In this document: positions 10,321 to 20,724 of the stretch, in pieces | Position numbering within the stretch: the first letter of the stretch is position 1 | Layout of the letters: each line of letters begins with the position of its first letter | Assembly (NCBI RefSeq): GCF_001189955.1 | Contig: NZ_LFLT01000023.1 | Span: 1 to 64,000 of the forward strand | Direction of reading: 5' to 3' | Length of the DNA: 64,000 nucleotides | DNA from: Herbaspirillum chlorophenolicum | GTDB taxonomy: Bacteria > Pseudomonadota > Gammaproteobacteria > Burkholderiales > Burkholderiaceae_D | Notes under the pieces: generated by a model | Seen by the model: the letters and a program-made list of their open reading frames with translations, nothing else | The model's database searches: none | Told to the model about the DNA's origin: nothing | Made by a program: the position numbers and the translations under genes

Positions 10321-11219
10321 TATTTGTCACCTCCTTGTTGCCAGCCGCGACGTTGCAGGCCGAAGTACGAGAACATGATGGCTGCCAGCAGGAACGGGAT
10401 CATGTAGGTTGCCAGCGCAGCGCCTTCGCCCAGCGCGCCGCCCGGGATCGCACGCTGGAACGAGAGCGTGGCCATCAGGTGGGTTGCATTGAGCGGACCG
10501 CCTCGGGTCAGCACGTAGATCAGCTGGAAGTCGGTGAAGGTGAACAGCACCGAGAATGTCATCACCACCGCGATGATCGGGGTCAGGAGCGGCAGGGTGA
10601 TGTAGCGGAACTGCTGCCACGGCTTGGCGCCGTCGATGGCCGCCGCTTCATACAGCGAGGGCGAGATGGTCTGCAGGCCTGCCAGCAGCGAGATCGCCAC
10701 GAACGGAATGCCGCGCCAGACGTTGGCAAACACGGTCGACCAGCGCGCGTTCCAAGGATCGCCGAGGAAGTCGATGTAGTGGTCGATCAGGCCCATCTTG
10801 GTCAGGGCCCAGCTGATGACGGAGAACTGGGCGTCATACAGCCACCAGAAGGCCAGTGCCGAGAGGGCGGTGGGCACGATCCAGGGCAGCAGGACGATGG
10901 CGCGGAAGAAGGTCTTCAGCGGCACGTTCTTGTTGAGCAGGATCGCCAGCCACAGGCCCAGCCCGAACTTCAGGATGCTGGCGCTGATGGTGTAGAACAG
11001 CGTGTTGAACAGCGATAGCTGGGCCAGCGAATCACCGAACAGGTAGGTGTAGTTGTCCAGTCCGATGAAGCTGCCTTCGCCGCCGATCTTGGTGTCGGTG
11101 AAGCCGAGCCAGACGCCCAGCCCCAGCGGGTAGGTCAGGAACACCACCAGCAGGATCACGGCCGGGGCCATGAACAGCATGCCCAGTACGTTACGGTTAT
11201 TCAGGAAACGGGATAGCAT
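10320..11219 (-). CDS. Carbohydrate ABC transporter permease (MalF/UgpA-type)
   Basis: Partner permease of the MalG-type subunit, 299 residues, with six predicted membrane segments and the EAA loop YEAAAIDGAKPWQQFRYITL. The frame is open upstream to 11333, but the first 38 codons look like leader DNA. The ATG at 11219 is preceded by GAGG about 8 bp upstream and begins MLSRFLNNRNV, directly before the first membrane segment. Heterodimer formation with the downstream gene product is expected from family knowledge. Confidence 0.9.
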   Translation of the reverse strand: MLSRFLNNRNVLGMLFMAPAVILLVVFLTYPLGLGVWLGFTDTKIGGEGSFIGLDNYTYLFGDSLAQLSLFNTLFYTISASILKFGLGLWLAILLNKNVPLKTFFRAIVLLPWIVPTALSALAFWWLYDAQFSVISWALTKMGLIDHYIDFLGDPWNARWSTVFANVWRGIPFVAISLLAGLQTISPSLYEAAAIDGAKPWQQFRYITLPLLTPIIAVVMTFSVLFTFTDFQLIYVLTRGGPLNATHLMATLSFQRAIPGGALGEGAALATYMIPFLLAAIMFSYFGLQRRGWQQGGDK

Positions 11220-11407
11220 AATAAGCCTCGGTTGAGTCGCCGCACCGGATCGCTCCGGGCGGAAAATGCCTGTTTTTATTTCAATGCCATGGCGGCACTG
11301 GCGCCGTGCCGGCGAGCCCTGACAACTCGCCAATCAGACCCGGCGCCGATGCCGCCGGATCGGTGCGCGCCGGCCAATACCGGCGGCCGCGGTCCGGCCG
11401 CAAAACA

Positions 11408-12739
11408 TCAAGCCTTATAGAAGCGCTTGGCGCGATCGGCCGCGCGGTCGATGGCCTGCTGGACGGTCTTGGAACCGCTGGCAGCTTCTGCCACCATATC
11501 CACCACCACATAGTCAGCCATGCAAGCCGCCGACGCCTGGCCCAGCGGACCTTCGTGGCCGTGATCCAGCATCAGCGATGCGGAGTCGCGGTACACGGTG
11601 GCCTTCGGGTCTTCGGTCCAGATCGGGTTCTTCTCGTAGGCCTTGAGCGGCTGGCTGACGTAGCCGATGGATGCCTTCATCCATGGGTTGTACTGGTCCG
11701 GCTCGAACATGAACTGGACGAAAGCCTTGGCCGCGTTCGGATACTTGGTGTGCTTGAAGATCATCATCTGGGTGATCTGCATCAGCTCGGTCGGCTTGCC
11801 GGCAGGGCCGATGGGGAAGTGCGCGTGCTGGGTATCCTTGGCGATCTCCTGCATCTTCGCTTCGGTCGAATTCTTGGCCGCGTAGTACACCGAGATGCCA
11901 TTGGCGGTCATGCTGATCTGGCCATCCAGGTAAGCCTTGTTGTTGGACGGATCCTGCCACGACAGCGTGCCCGGAACGAAGGTCGCGTACAGCTGCTTGG
12001 CGTATTCCAGTGCAGCACGGGTCTCGGGAGAATTGATGGCGACCGCGCCCTTCTTGTCGACCAGCTTGCCGCCGTGCGACCACAGCAGCCAATGCGCCCA
12101 GTTGTTGGCATCGCCCACCGCCTTGCCCAGCGCGAATCCGACCGGGGTGTTCTTGGCCTTCAAGGCCTGGCACAGCTTCAGGAACCCGGCGGTGTCCTTG
12201 GGGATGGCGTCAAAACCGGCGGCCTTGATCTGGCTTTCGCGATAGACCAGCGCGTTGCCGATCACGCCCAGGGGCATGGCGATCCACTTGCCATCCTTGG
12301 TGCCGTACTTGCGGCAGACGTCGTACCAGCCGCCGTAGCGCTTGCCCAGCGACTCGGCCAGGTCGGTCATGTCGACCAGCTTGGTCGGGTATTGCTGCGG
12401 GTCGTCGAACCAGCCCAGCACGATGTCCGGACCGCTGCCCACGTTGGCGGCAACGGCGGCCTTGGGACGCACGTCTTCCCAGCCTTCGCTGTCGGTACGC
12501 ACGGCGATGCCGGTCAGTTCGGTGAATTTCTTGACGTTGGCGTTCCACAGGTCTTCGTCGCCTTGTACGAAGCGTTTCCAGCGCAGGACGCGCAGGGTAG
12601 CGCCTTGTTCGATCGGGTACTTGATGCTGTCGGCCGCAGCCGCTCCTGCAGGTGCGGCGAAGGCGTTCATGCCCACGCTCGATGCGGCCGCGGCAGCGGC
12701 GCTGCTTACCAGGAAATCGCGTCTTGTCAGCTTGCTCAT
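11408..12739 (-). CDS. Tat-exported sugar ABC substrate-binding protein
   Basis: Periplasmic extracellular solute-binding protein family 1, 443 residues. The N-terminus has a twin-arginine signal (TRRDFL, residues 4-9) followed by an Ala-rich hydrophobic stretch and AFA as probable cleavage site near residue 28. Export in folded form by the Tat system is therefore expected, as for many betaproteobacterial sugar-binding proteins. The mature region has the size and composition of the MalE/UgpB group. It is encoded between the ATPase and the two permeases and is the specificity determinant of this importer. Confidence 0.9.
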   Translation of the reverse strand: MSKLTRRDFLVSSAAAAAASSVGMNAFAAPAGAAAADSIKYPIEQGATLRVLRWKRFVQGDEDLWNANVKKFTELTGIAVRTDSEGWEDVRPKAAVAANVGSGPDIVLGWFDDPQQYPTKLVDMTDLAESLGKRYGGWYDVCRKYGTKDGKWIAMPLGVIGNALVYRESQIKAAGFDAIPKDTAGFLKLCQALKAKNTPVGFALGKAVGDANNWAHWLLWSHGGKLVDKKGAVAINSPETRAALEYAKQLYATFVPGTLSWQDPSNNKAYLDGQISMTANGISVYYAAKNSTEAKMQEIAKDTQHAHFPIGPAGKPTELMQITQMMIFKHTKYPNAAKAFVQFMFEPDQYNPWMKASIGYVSQPLKAYEKNPIWTEDPKATVYRDSASLMLDHGHEGPLGQASAACMADYVVVDMVAEAASGSKTVQQAIDRAADRAKRFYKA

Positions 12740-12917
12740 GTCTCCTACTCCTTCGGTTGAAATGGGAATGGACCGCTATGGTGCGGATTGTTGTTCTGAT
12801 GCTGCCTTGCCGATTACTGATTGCTAAAGATTGATGCTGGTGTGCTGCTTTGCTTGGTTGCTGCGGTAATGCTCATACAATGCCGGCCACGATCGGGTGG
12901 CCGGCGTGGGAACGGTG

Positions 12918-14003
<1,086 letters not shown>

Positions 14004-14264
14004 GCAATTGCTCCTCGTGTATATCCTCGTTTTCGGCGCTGCAGGCGTCCTTGCGGGAATGCCTGCGGCGACTTTTTTCTATTCGTGGGGATGCCGGCCG
14101 ATATGCCATCTTGCCTGTGGCGGCATGCGGGGATCTGAGTCGTCCCCTTTACACTTTCATCGACGGCGCTGGATTGCCCCCGATGCTGCATCTGCCGGGC
14201 GGCTTGCGGCCGCCGGCGTTTTTGGCGATTCCCGCGCGCCTTGGCGCACGGGAGTTATCTCTTG

Positions 14265-15233
14265 CTATTTTTTATTGTCTTTTTTGCCTTCGACGACCAC
14301 GTAGGATGGCCGTCCGGTGCGGTCCCAGTCGATCAGGTTCTGGGCTGCCTTGCGGCGCAGTTCGTGCGCGGCGACGTCGGAGTAGAACGCCGCGTGCGGC
14401 GACAATAGCACACGCTTGTGCTGTACGATAGCCGATGCCGTCGCAGGCGGTTCCACCGGCAGCACGTCCAGCGCGGCGCCCTTGAGCTTGTTCGAATCGA
14501 GCGCTGCCAGCAGGTCGTCGATGTCGACCAGGCCGCCGCGCGCGGAGTTGACCAGGTAGCTGTTCGGCTTGAGCAGGTTCAGCACCGAGGCATCGACCAT
14601 GCCGCGCGTTTCGTCGTTCAGCGGGGTGTGCAGCGAGACCACATCGGCTTGTTTGTACAGCTCCTCGCGGCCCACGCGTTCCACGTAGGCGGGGAAGTCG
14701 CCGTCGATGATATGCGGGTCGTAAGCAATCACGCGCTTGAACACGTTGCGGCTGATATGCGCCATGCGCTTGCCGATGCGGCCCAGGCCGACGATGCCCA
14801 GCGTCATTTCGGATGCGCGCGGGATGATGCCGGCGGTGGTGTAGTGCCATTCGCCGGCCTTCACGGCACGGTCGTAGACGGTGATGTTGCGGATCAGGTC
14901 CAGCGCCATGGCCAGCGCATGCGTGGCGACTTCGCCCACGCCGTAGTCGGGCGAGTTGCCGACCCACACGCCATGCCTGGCGGCGTCTTCGGTGTTGATG
15001 GTGTCAAAGCCTGCGCCGTAGCGGCTGGCGATGCGGATTTCAGGGCGTGCTGCGAATACCTTGGCGTTGACCGGCGCATATTGCACCAGGAGGCCCTGGC
15101 ATCCTTCGGATGCGGCGATGACTTCCTCCTCGGTGCGGCATTGCGCCGTCACCACTTCGACGCCGGCAGCCTTGTACAGCGCCAGCTCCAGGTCGACGTC
15201 GGGGAAATCGTAATCGGTGATCAGTACTTTCAT
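14265..15233 (-). CDS. D-isomer-specific 2-hydroxyacid dehydrogenase
   Basis: NAD-dependent reductase/dehydrogenase of 2-hydroxy acids, 322 residues. It has the Rossmann motif GIVGLGRIGKR, NSARGGLVD carrying the catalytic Arg, the Glu in VLPVEPP and the catalytic His in LSPHAAF. The frame continues upstream to 15275, but the ATG at 15233 (MKVLITDYD) has GGAG about 8 bp before it and starts exactly at the family N-terminus. It sits between the dehydratase and the importer genes, so a sugar-acid-derived 2-oxo acid or 2-hydroxy acid is the likely substrate. It could be annotated as a phosphoglycerate-dehydrogenase-like protein; a serine pathway role is less likely here. Confidence 0.87.
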   Translation of the reverse strand: MKVLITDYDFPDVDLELALYKAAGVEVVTAQCRTEEEVIAASEGCQGLLVQYAPVNAKVFAARPEIRIASRYGAGFDTINTEDAARHGVWVGNSPDYGVGEVATHALAMALDLIRNITVYDRAVKAGEWHYTTAGIIPRASEMTLGIVGLGRIGKRMAHISRNVFKRVIAYDPHIIDGDFPAYVERVGREELYKQADVVSLHTPLNDETRGMVDASVLNLLKPNSYLVNSARGGLVDIDDLLAALDSNKLKGAALDVLPVEPPATASAIVQHKRVLLSPHAAFYSDVAAHELRRKAAQNLIDWDRTGRPSYVVVEGKKDNKK

Positions 15234-15509
15234 TGCTTCGTCTCCATGATGGTTGTCTCGGTCCACCTGATGCAATTACTGCGTGGAATGGTGCGGCCGC
15301 CATTTGTGCTGTACCGCGCCTCCCTGTTACTGATGCTGCTTCCTTGTTGCTGCGTCGGCCTGTGGCTCTGTACGCAGCGGTCCGGATGTATTTCTATTTT
15401 TGTTTCTGGTGTTCCCGAGCCAACCGTTTATCCAAAGGGGGTTGATGTTCCGGGCGGCAGGTGGCGATTCTGAAGTCGGCTGCCTTGCCGCCCGGGTGTT
15501 GCCGATTGC

Positions 15510-17240
15510 TTAGTGGTTATCCTTGGGCACGTAGGCGCCGCTCTTGCCGACCAGGAAATCGAGATCGGCGCCGAGGTTGGCCTGCTGTACGTGATCCACG
15601 TACAGCTTGACCCAGCCGCGCGAGGCCGGCGCTTCAGGTTTCTGCCAGGCGGCGCGGCGGCGTTCCAGCTCTTCGTCCGACACGTCCAGGTGCAGCTTGC
15701 GCGCATCCACATCCAGTTCGATGAAGTCGCCGTTCTGCACCAGCGCCAGCGGGCCGCCGGCAGCGGCTTCGGGTGTGACGTGCAGGACCACGGTGCCATA
15801 GGCGGTACCACTCATGCGGGCGTCGGAGACGCGCACCATGTCGGTGATGCCCTTGCGCAGCACCTTCGGCGGCAGCGGCATGTTGCCGGCTTCGGCCATG
15901 CCCGGATAACCCTTGGGGCCGCAGTTCTTCAGCACCAGCACGCAGGTTTCATCCACATCCAGGTTCTCGTCGTCGATGCGCTTGTGCAGGTCGTCGCTGT
16001 TCTCGAACACCACGGCGCGGCCGCGGTGCTTCAGCAGGGCGGGAGTGGCGGCCGACGGCTTGATCACGGCGCCGTCCGGGGCCAGGTTGCCCTTGAGGAT
16101 GGCGATGCCGGCAGCTTCCTTGAACGGCTTGTCGAAGGAACGGATCACTTCCTCGTTCCAGTTCGGCGCGTCCTTGCAGTTGTCCCACAGGGTGTTGCCG
16201 TTGGCGGTCAGCGCGGACTTGTCGATCACGCTTTCCAGTTGGCGGATCACCGCCGGCAGGCCGCCGGCGTAGTAGAAGTCTTCCATCAGGAATTTGCCCG
16301 ATGGCTGCAGGTCCAGCAGGCAGGGCAGCTTCTGGCCGATGTCGTCCCAGTCCTTCAGGTCCAGCTTGATGCCGATGCGGCCGGCGATCGCCAGCAGGTG
16401 GATCACCGCGTTGGTGGAGCCGCCGATGGCGGCATTGACGCGGATCGCGTTTTCAAAAGCCTGGCGGGTCAGGATCTTGGACAAGACCAGGTCTTCCTTG
16501 ACCATGTCCACGATGCGGCGGCCGGCATTGCGTGCCAGCACATTGCGGCGCGCATCGACTGCCGGAATGGCGGCGTTGTGCGGCAGGCCCACGCCCAGCG
16601 CCTCGACCATGCTGGCCATGGTGGAAGCCGTACCCATGGTCATGCAGTGGCCGTGCGAGCGGTGCATGCAGCTCTCGGCTTCGAAGAATTCTTCCTGCGT
16701 CATCTTGCCGCCGCGCACATCCTCCGACATTTGCCACACGCCGGTGCCCGAACCGATTTCACGGCCGCGGTATTTGCCGGACAACATCGGGCCGCCGGAC
16801 ACGCCGATGGTCGGCACGTCCACCGAGGCTGCGCCCATCAGGAGGGCAGGGGTGGTCTTGTCGCAGCCCATCAGCAGTACCACGCCATCCAGCGGATTGG
16901 CGCGGATCGACTCTTCCACGTCCATGCTGGCCAGGTTGCGGTACAGCATGGCGGTCGGGCGCAGCAGGGTCTCGCCCAGCGACATCACCGGGAATTCCAG
17001 CGGGAAGCCGCCGGCTTCCCAGATGCCGATCTTGACCTGTTCGGCCAGGGCGCGGAAGTGCGAGTTGCAGGGGGTGAGTTCGGAATAGGTGTTGCAGATG
17101 CCGATGACCGGACGGCCGTCGAACTGGTCGTGCGGGATGCCGCGGTTCTTGACCCAGGAGCGGTAGATGAAGCCGTCGCGGTCCTGGCGACCGAACCAGG
17201 CTTGGCTGCGGCGGGTGAGTTTCTTTGTAGTGTCAGTCAT
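15510..17240 (-). CDS. IlvD/Edd-family sugar-acid dehydratase (L-arabonate dehydratase type)
   Basis: Iron-sulfur dehydratase converting an aldonic acid to its 2-keto-3-deoxy derivative, 576 residues. Candidate 2Fe-2S ligands are C58, C126 and C199; D127, K128 and E90 match the Mg-binding and carbamylated-lysine positions of the structurally known L-arabonate dehydratase with an offset of one. This places it nearer the pentonate/hexonate dehydratases than IlvD of branched-chain synthesis. It is the first gene of the leftward cluster and faces the Ldh2 gene across a ~970-bp control region with two palindromic operators. The exact substrate (arabonate, xylonate, galactonate or other) is not decidable by eye. 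Confidence 0.85.
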   Translation of the reverse strand: MTDTTKKLTRRSQAWFGRQDRDGFIYRSWVKNRGIPHDQFDGRPVIGICNTYSELTPCNSHFRALAEQVKIGIWEAGGFPLEFPVMSLGETLLRPTAMLYRNLASMDVEESIRANPLDGVVLLMGCDKTTPALLMGAASVDVPTIGVSGGPMLSGKYRGREIGSGTGVWQMSEDVRGGKMTQEEFFEAESCMHRSHGHCMTMGTASTMASMVEALGVGLPHNAAIPAVDARRNVLARNAGRRIVDMVKEDLVLSKILTRQAFENAIRVNAAIGGSTNAVIHLLAIAGRIGIKLDLKDWDDIGQKLPCLLDLQPSGKFLMEDFYYAGGLPAVIRQLESVIDKSALTANGNTLWDNCKDAPNWNEEVIRSFDKPFKEAAGIAILKGNLAPDGAVIKPSAATPALLKHRGRAVVFENSDDLHKRIDDENLDVDETCVLVLKNCGPKGYPGMAEAGNMPLPPKVLRKGITDMVRVSDARMSGTAYGTVVLHVTPEAAAGGPLALVQNGDFIELDVDARKLHLDVSDEELERRRAAWQKPEAPASRGWVKLYVDHVQQANLGADLDFLVGKSGAYVPKDNH

Positions 17241-17758
17241 TTGGGATTCCCTCGATGACGGGCGTGTCGGCCGGTAAAACCGGACACTGCCTGTGCAACA
17301 TCAAAATGCCGTGCGCGCATTGGCGCGATACGGTGCTGTTTCGTGGTTCCGGCGCAAGCGTGCATGCGCCGTCCTGCGGGTGCCAGGATTAACTGTCGCC
17401 CTGGTCAAAGAAATAGCGGGAAAAGTCGATCAGCAGGAAGGCCAGCAGGGAACCGAAAGAGGAGGCACGGTGCAGCGCGAGCCGGGCGCATGTAGTAGAT
17501 GGCAATGCGGCCACGGCGGCATGGGTCCAGCTGCCGTGTGACTTGCCGTTCGCGCTCATTGCTGCGTATGCCAAGAGATGTCTCCGTTGCCTGTTGCTGC
17601 CTGCGGTATTGGATACTGCGGCGGCTGGGTCATGGTGTTGCCCGTTCCTGCATCTGCTGCCTTGTGCCCGTCTCCCCGACGTTGCAAATGGCCGCAGCAT
17701 GCGACGTGACTTGTTCGATTGGCAGCGAGTCTATTGCAGCATTCTTTGTTTGGTCAAG

Positions 17759-17769
17759 TGGTAATACCA
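17759..17769. promoter_or_regulatory. FadR/GntR-type operator, site 1
   Basis: Perfect palindrome TGGTAATACCA. TGGTNNNACCA is the classic core of FadR-subfamily GntR operators. A FadR-type regulator is encoded at 19409. The site lies upstream of the leftward dehydratase cluster. Confidence 0.6.
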
Positions 17770-17990
17770 AATTGAAACGGCAATTTTGAAAGAAGGAGGG
17801 AGTTCGTATCCGGCGCTGTGCCGGTGCAGCATCGCAGGCTCGGTGCCATGGCTGCAGAAGGCAGGCTGGATAAGGCTTTGCAAGGCAAGATACGGCCTCG
17901 GAATTTGTTGCGGCGCGAGATGGATGAATTGTTTTGATGCACAGGATTCATCCTTGACACTCGCTATCGGATATGAAATTCTAATCCAAT

Positions 17991-18001
17991 TGGTCTGACC
18001 A
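17991..18001. promoter_or_regulatory. FadR/GntR-type operator, site 2
   Basis: Perfect palindrome TGGTCTGACCA, same core as site 1. It lies about 30 bp downstream of the TTGACA at 17954-17959, so a bound regulator would block the rightward promoter. It is about 210 bp upstream of the Ldh2-family start. Confidence 0.6.
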
Positions 18002-18210
18002 CATTACCTGTCCGTATCGAATCATCGTACAGCAAAGTGCGGCGACAAGAAATAACCAAACAGACAAGACAAAAAGCGGCGAGGCACCGGACTTGCGCAT
18101 CAGAGACGGAATCCGGAATTAATTCCCACGCAGGCAAAGCATGCAGAAGCATGGGCCGCGACCTGAATATTGTTTCTTTATTTCACCCAATGAAAGGATG
18201 GTTGTTTTCA

Positions 18211-19272
18211 ATGGCTTCACCCGAACGTTTTTCCGCTGCCGAACTGACGCGCTTCGCCAGTGACCTGCTGCAAAAGGCCGGACTGGAAACACCCAAGGCC
18301 GATAGCGTCGCCGCGACGCTGGTTGATGGCGACTTGCTGGGCCACGATACCCACGGCCTGGCGCTGCTGGCGCCGTATGTGAAGGAGCTGGAAAAAGGCG
18401 CGATGGCCAAGAGCGGCCAGCCGGAAGTGCTGTCCGAACGCGCCGCCGCGCTGGCCTGGGATGGCCGCCGCCTGCCGGGGCCGTGGCTGGTGCACCAGGG
18501 CATCGACGCGCTGATCCCCAAGGCGCGCGACTATGGCAGTGCTTCGCTGACCATCCACCACAGCCACCACATTGCCTGCCTGGCGGCCTACCTGCTGCGC
18601 GCCACGCAGGAGGGCTTCATGATGATTCTGGCCAGCTCTGATCCCGCAGTGCAAAGCGTGGCGCCGTTCGGTGGCACGCGCGCGGTGTTCACGCCGAACC
18701 CGATTGCCGCCGGTATCCCGACCTCGGGCACGCCGTTCCTGATCGATATCTCGGCTTCGGTCACCACCAATGGCATGAGCAACCGGCTCCACAAGGCCGG
18801 CAAGCAATTCGAAGAGGAATGGCTGATCGACGGCCAGGGCAATCCCAGCCGCGACCCGGCCGTGCTGGCGGCCGATCCGCCAGGCACCATCCTGCCGCTG
18901 GGCGGCTTGTCGGCCGGGCACAAGGGTTTCGGCCTGGCGGTGCTGATCGAGGCGCTGACCGGCGGGCTGTCGGGCTTCGGCCGCGCCGATCCGCCGGCGG
19001 GCTGGGGTGCGACCGTGTTCATGTCGCTGTACGACCCGTCGGCTTTCGGCGGCAAGGATGATTTCCTGCGGCAGATGGATTTTGTTGCCGAGTCCTGCCG
19101 TAGCAACCCGCCGCGTCCCGGCGTGGAGCAGGTGCGCATGCCGGGCGACCGCGGCATGCAGCGGCGCGCGCTACAACTGAAAGAGGGCGTGGCACTGCAC
19201 CCGACCATTGCGCCGATGTTGCGCGATGCGGCTGTGCCTTATGGCCTGTCGTTCCCATCGGCATTGAGCTGA
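18211..19272 (+). CDS. Malate/L-lactate dehydrogenase (Ldh2) family oxidoreductase
   Basis: NAD(P)-dependent reductase of the MDH2/LDH2 superfamily, 353 residues from the chosen start. Family features: GHDTHGLALL near the N-terminus, HHSHHIACL with the conserved His pair, and GHKGFGLAVLIEALTGGLSG near the C-terminus. Members reduce or oxidise 2-oxo/2-hydroxy acids including 2,3-diketogulonate, ureidoglycolate and sugar-derived acids. The frame is open back to 18037, but those residues do not resemble the family; MASPERFSAAEL at 18211 is the natural N-terminus, with AAAGGA about 12 bp upstream. It is divergent from the sugar-acid dehydratase and probably serves the same pathway. Confidence 0.85.
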   Translation: MASPERFSAAELTRFASDLLQKAGLETPKADSVAATLVDGDLLGHDTHGLALLAPYVKELEKGAMAKSGQPEVLSERAAALAWDGRRLPGPWLVHQGIDALIPKARDYGSASLTIHHSHHIACLAAYLLRATQEGFMMILASSDPAVQSVAPFGGTRAVFTPNPIAAGIPTSGTPFLIDISASVTTNGMSNRLHKAGKQFEEEWLIDGQGNPSRDPAVLAADPPGTILPLGGLSAGHKGFGLAVLIEALTGGLSGFGRADPPAGWGATVFMSLYDPSAFGGKDDFLRQMDFVAESCRSNPPRPGVEQVRMPGDRGMQRRALQLKEGVALHPTIAPMLRDAAVPYGLSFPSALS

Positions 19273-19281
19273 TGGAAAAAC

Positions 19282-19310
19282 GGCCCGGTGTGGTGGAGAC
19301 CTGCCGGGCC
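19282..19310 (+). terminator. Weak terminator-like hairpin after Ldh2-family gene
   Basis: GGCCCGG at 19282-19288 pairs with CCGGGCC at 19304-19310, directly after the stop codon. There is no T-run, so this is only a possible terminator or mRNA-end hairpin. Confidence 0.35.
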
Positions 19311-19408
19311 TGAGATACAATCCGGCGTCATAAAAGGAAGTCGCATGGGAAGCCATCTAGCTGTTGCATGCGGTTTCCAGGCAGATAAAAACTTGATCGG
19401 ATTCATCC

Positions 19409-20293
19409 ATGCCCATAGAAGCGATTGAGCCGCAGCGGTTATACCGGCAGATCAGCGACCAGTTGCGCAAACTGATCGTCGACGGCGAATTTCCGGTCGG
19501 CTCCCGATTGCCGTCAGAGCGCGACCTGGCGGTGCAGCTCGGCGTGAGCCGGCCTTCGTTGCGCGAGGCGCTGATCGCGCTGGAAGTCGAAGGCTATATT
19601 GAAGTGCACATGGGGTCGGGTATCTATGTCTGTCCGCCGGCGCCGCGCGAAGGGCAGATCGATCTCTCCAGCGAAGAAGGACCGCTGGAACTGATCCGTG
19701 CGCGCGAGATGATTGAAGGCGAGGTGGCTTATGCCGCCGCCAGCAATGCCAACCAGGCGCAGATCGAAGCCATCGAGCAAGCCTTCCAGCTGATGATCGA
19801 GCACACCAATGCCGGGATCAATCCCTTGCAGGCCGATCGCCTGTTCCATATCCGGGTGGCCGAAGCCACTGGCAACAGCGTGCTGGTGGGGCTGGTGACG
19901 CAGTTGTTCGATGCGCGCCTGGGGCCGCTGTTCAAGCGCCTGCACAGCCATTTCGACAGCAAGGTGGTGTGGTACGAGGCGATCGAGGAGCATTCGCGGG
20001 TGATGAAGGCGCTGCATGCGCGCGACCCCGAACAGGCGCGCGAGGCAATGCGGCGGCACATGGATATTTCGTTCACCCGCTACAGCGCTAACTTGACGGC
20101 ACAATATGGCGGCCAGGAAAAGCACGAGGCCGGCGATGCCAAGACCGCCGGCAAGGCGCCTGGACGCAAGCGCGCGCCGGGCAAGATCGTGGCCAAGACC
20201 AAGACGCCGGTATCCAAGGTGACTGCCAAATCCAAAGCCGGCACCGCAGCCGCCAAACCGCGCGTGCGTGCCGCGCGCAAACTACCGGCCTGA
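19409..20293 (+). CDS. FadR-subfamily GntR regulator with Lys/Ala-rich C-terminal tail
   Basis: Transcription factor, 294 residues. Residues ~10-75 form the GntR winged helix (LPSERDLAVQLGVSRPSLRE), and ~90-235 the all-helical FCD effector domain with a metal-type His pattern (RLFHIRVAEATGN, EEHSRVMKAL, MRRHMD). Residues ~242-294 are an unusual basic Lys/Ala/Pro/Arg tail resembling bacterial histone-H1-like proteins, absent from ordinary FadR proteins of about 240 residues. It probably binds the two TGGTNNNACCA sites at 17759 and 17991 and senses a sugar-acid intermediate. No good ribosome site precedes the ATG. Confidence 0.88.
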   Translation: MPIEAIEPQRLYRQISDQLRKLIVDGEFPVGSRLPSERDLAVQLGVSRPSLREALIALEVEGYIEVHMGSGIYVCPPAPREGQIDLSSEEGPLELIRAREMIEGEVAYAAASNANQAQIEAIEQAFQLMIEHTNAGINPLQADRLFHIRVAEATGNSVLVGLVTQLFDARLGPLFKRLHSHFDSKVVWYEAIEEHSRVMKALHARDPEQAREAMRRHMDISFTRYSANLTAQYGGQEKHEAGDAKTAGKAPGRKRAPGKIVAKTKTPVSKVTAKSKAGTAAAKPRVRAARKLPA

Positions 20294-20324
20294 TCTTCCC
20301 CATTCCGTTCGCCAGGAGCGCGAC

Positions 20325-20711
20325 ATGCAACCGGACCTTCCGACCTATCACGGCAGTTGCCATTGCGGCGCGGTGACATTTGAAGCGAAGGTGGCGATAG
20401 AGCGCGTGACCGTCTGCAATTGCAGCATCTGCAGCAAGAAGGGTTTTCTGCACCAGCGCGTGCAGCCGGAAAATTTCACGCTACTGTCAGGCGAGGCCAG
20501 CCTGGGAACCTACCAGTTCGGCAGCATGGCGGCCAGGCACCATTTCTGTACCCGCTGCGGCATCCATGTCTTTACGCGGCCGCGCGCGGCTCCCGAGCTT
20601 TACACCATCAATGTGCGCTGTCTGGACGATTTCGACCTGGCCGGCAGCGGGATCGCGTACACCGATTTCGATGGCCGCAACTGGGAAGCCAACGCGCAAA
20701 AGCTGGAATAG
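20325..20711 (+). CDS. GFA-family (Mss4-like) zinc protein
   Basis: Member of the glutathione-dependent formaldehyde-activating (GFA)/CENP-V family, 128 residues. The zinc ligands are plain: SCHCGAVTFEA, CNCSICSKK and CTRCGIHVF. The frame is open back to 20268, but the ATG at 20325 has AGGAGCG 5-7 bp upstream and starts directly before the domain. Most family members have unknown substrates, so a formaldehyde role should not be assumed. It follows the regulator gene by 31 bp and may be cotranscribed. Confidence 0.85.
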   Translation: MQPDLPTYHGSCHCGAVTFEAKVAIERVTVCNCSICSKKGFLHQRVQPENFTLLSGEASLGTYQFGSMAARHHFCTRCGIHVFTRPRAAPELYTINVRCLDDFDLAGSGIAYTDFDGRNWEANAQKLE

Positions 20712-20724
20712 CGGGGCGAGGAGT

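Larger units (their letters stand above)
17241..18210. other. Divergent control region between dehydratase and Ldh2-family genes
   Basis: About 970 bp without a convincing gene. It holds two TGGTNNNACCA palindromes (listed separately) and a TTGACA hexamer at 17954-17959 that fits a -35 box for the rightward gene, with no good -10 box. The part from 17300 to 17700 shows nothing I can assign. Confidence 0.6.

Noticed and set aside
11306-12760. 484-codon plus-strand frame opposite the sugar-binding protein gene
   Set aside because: High-GC antisense shadow: composition rich in Arg, Gly, His and Val, no domain, and the minus-strand gene has clear Tat signal and family sequence.
15513-17258. 581-codon plus-strand frame opposite the dehydratase gene
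   Set aside because: Mirror of the true gene; Gln/His/Ala-rich low-complexity translation with no motif.
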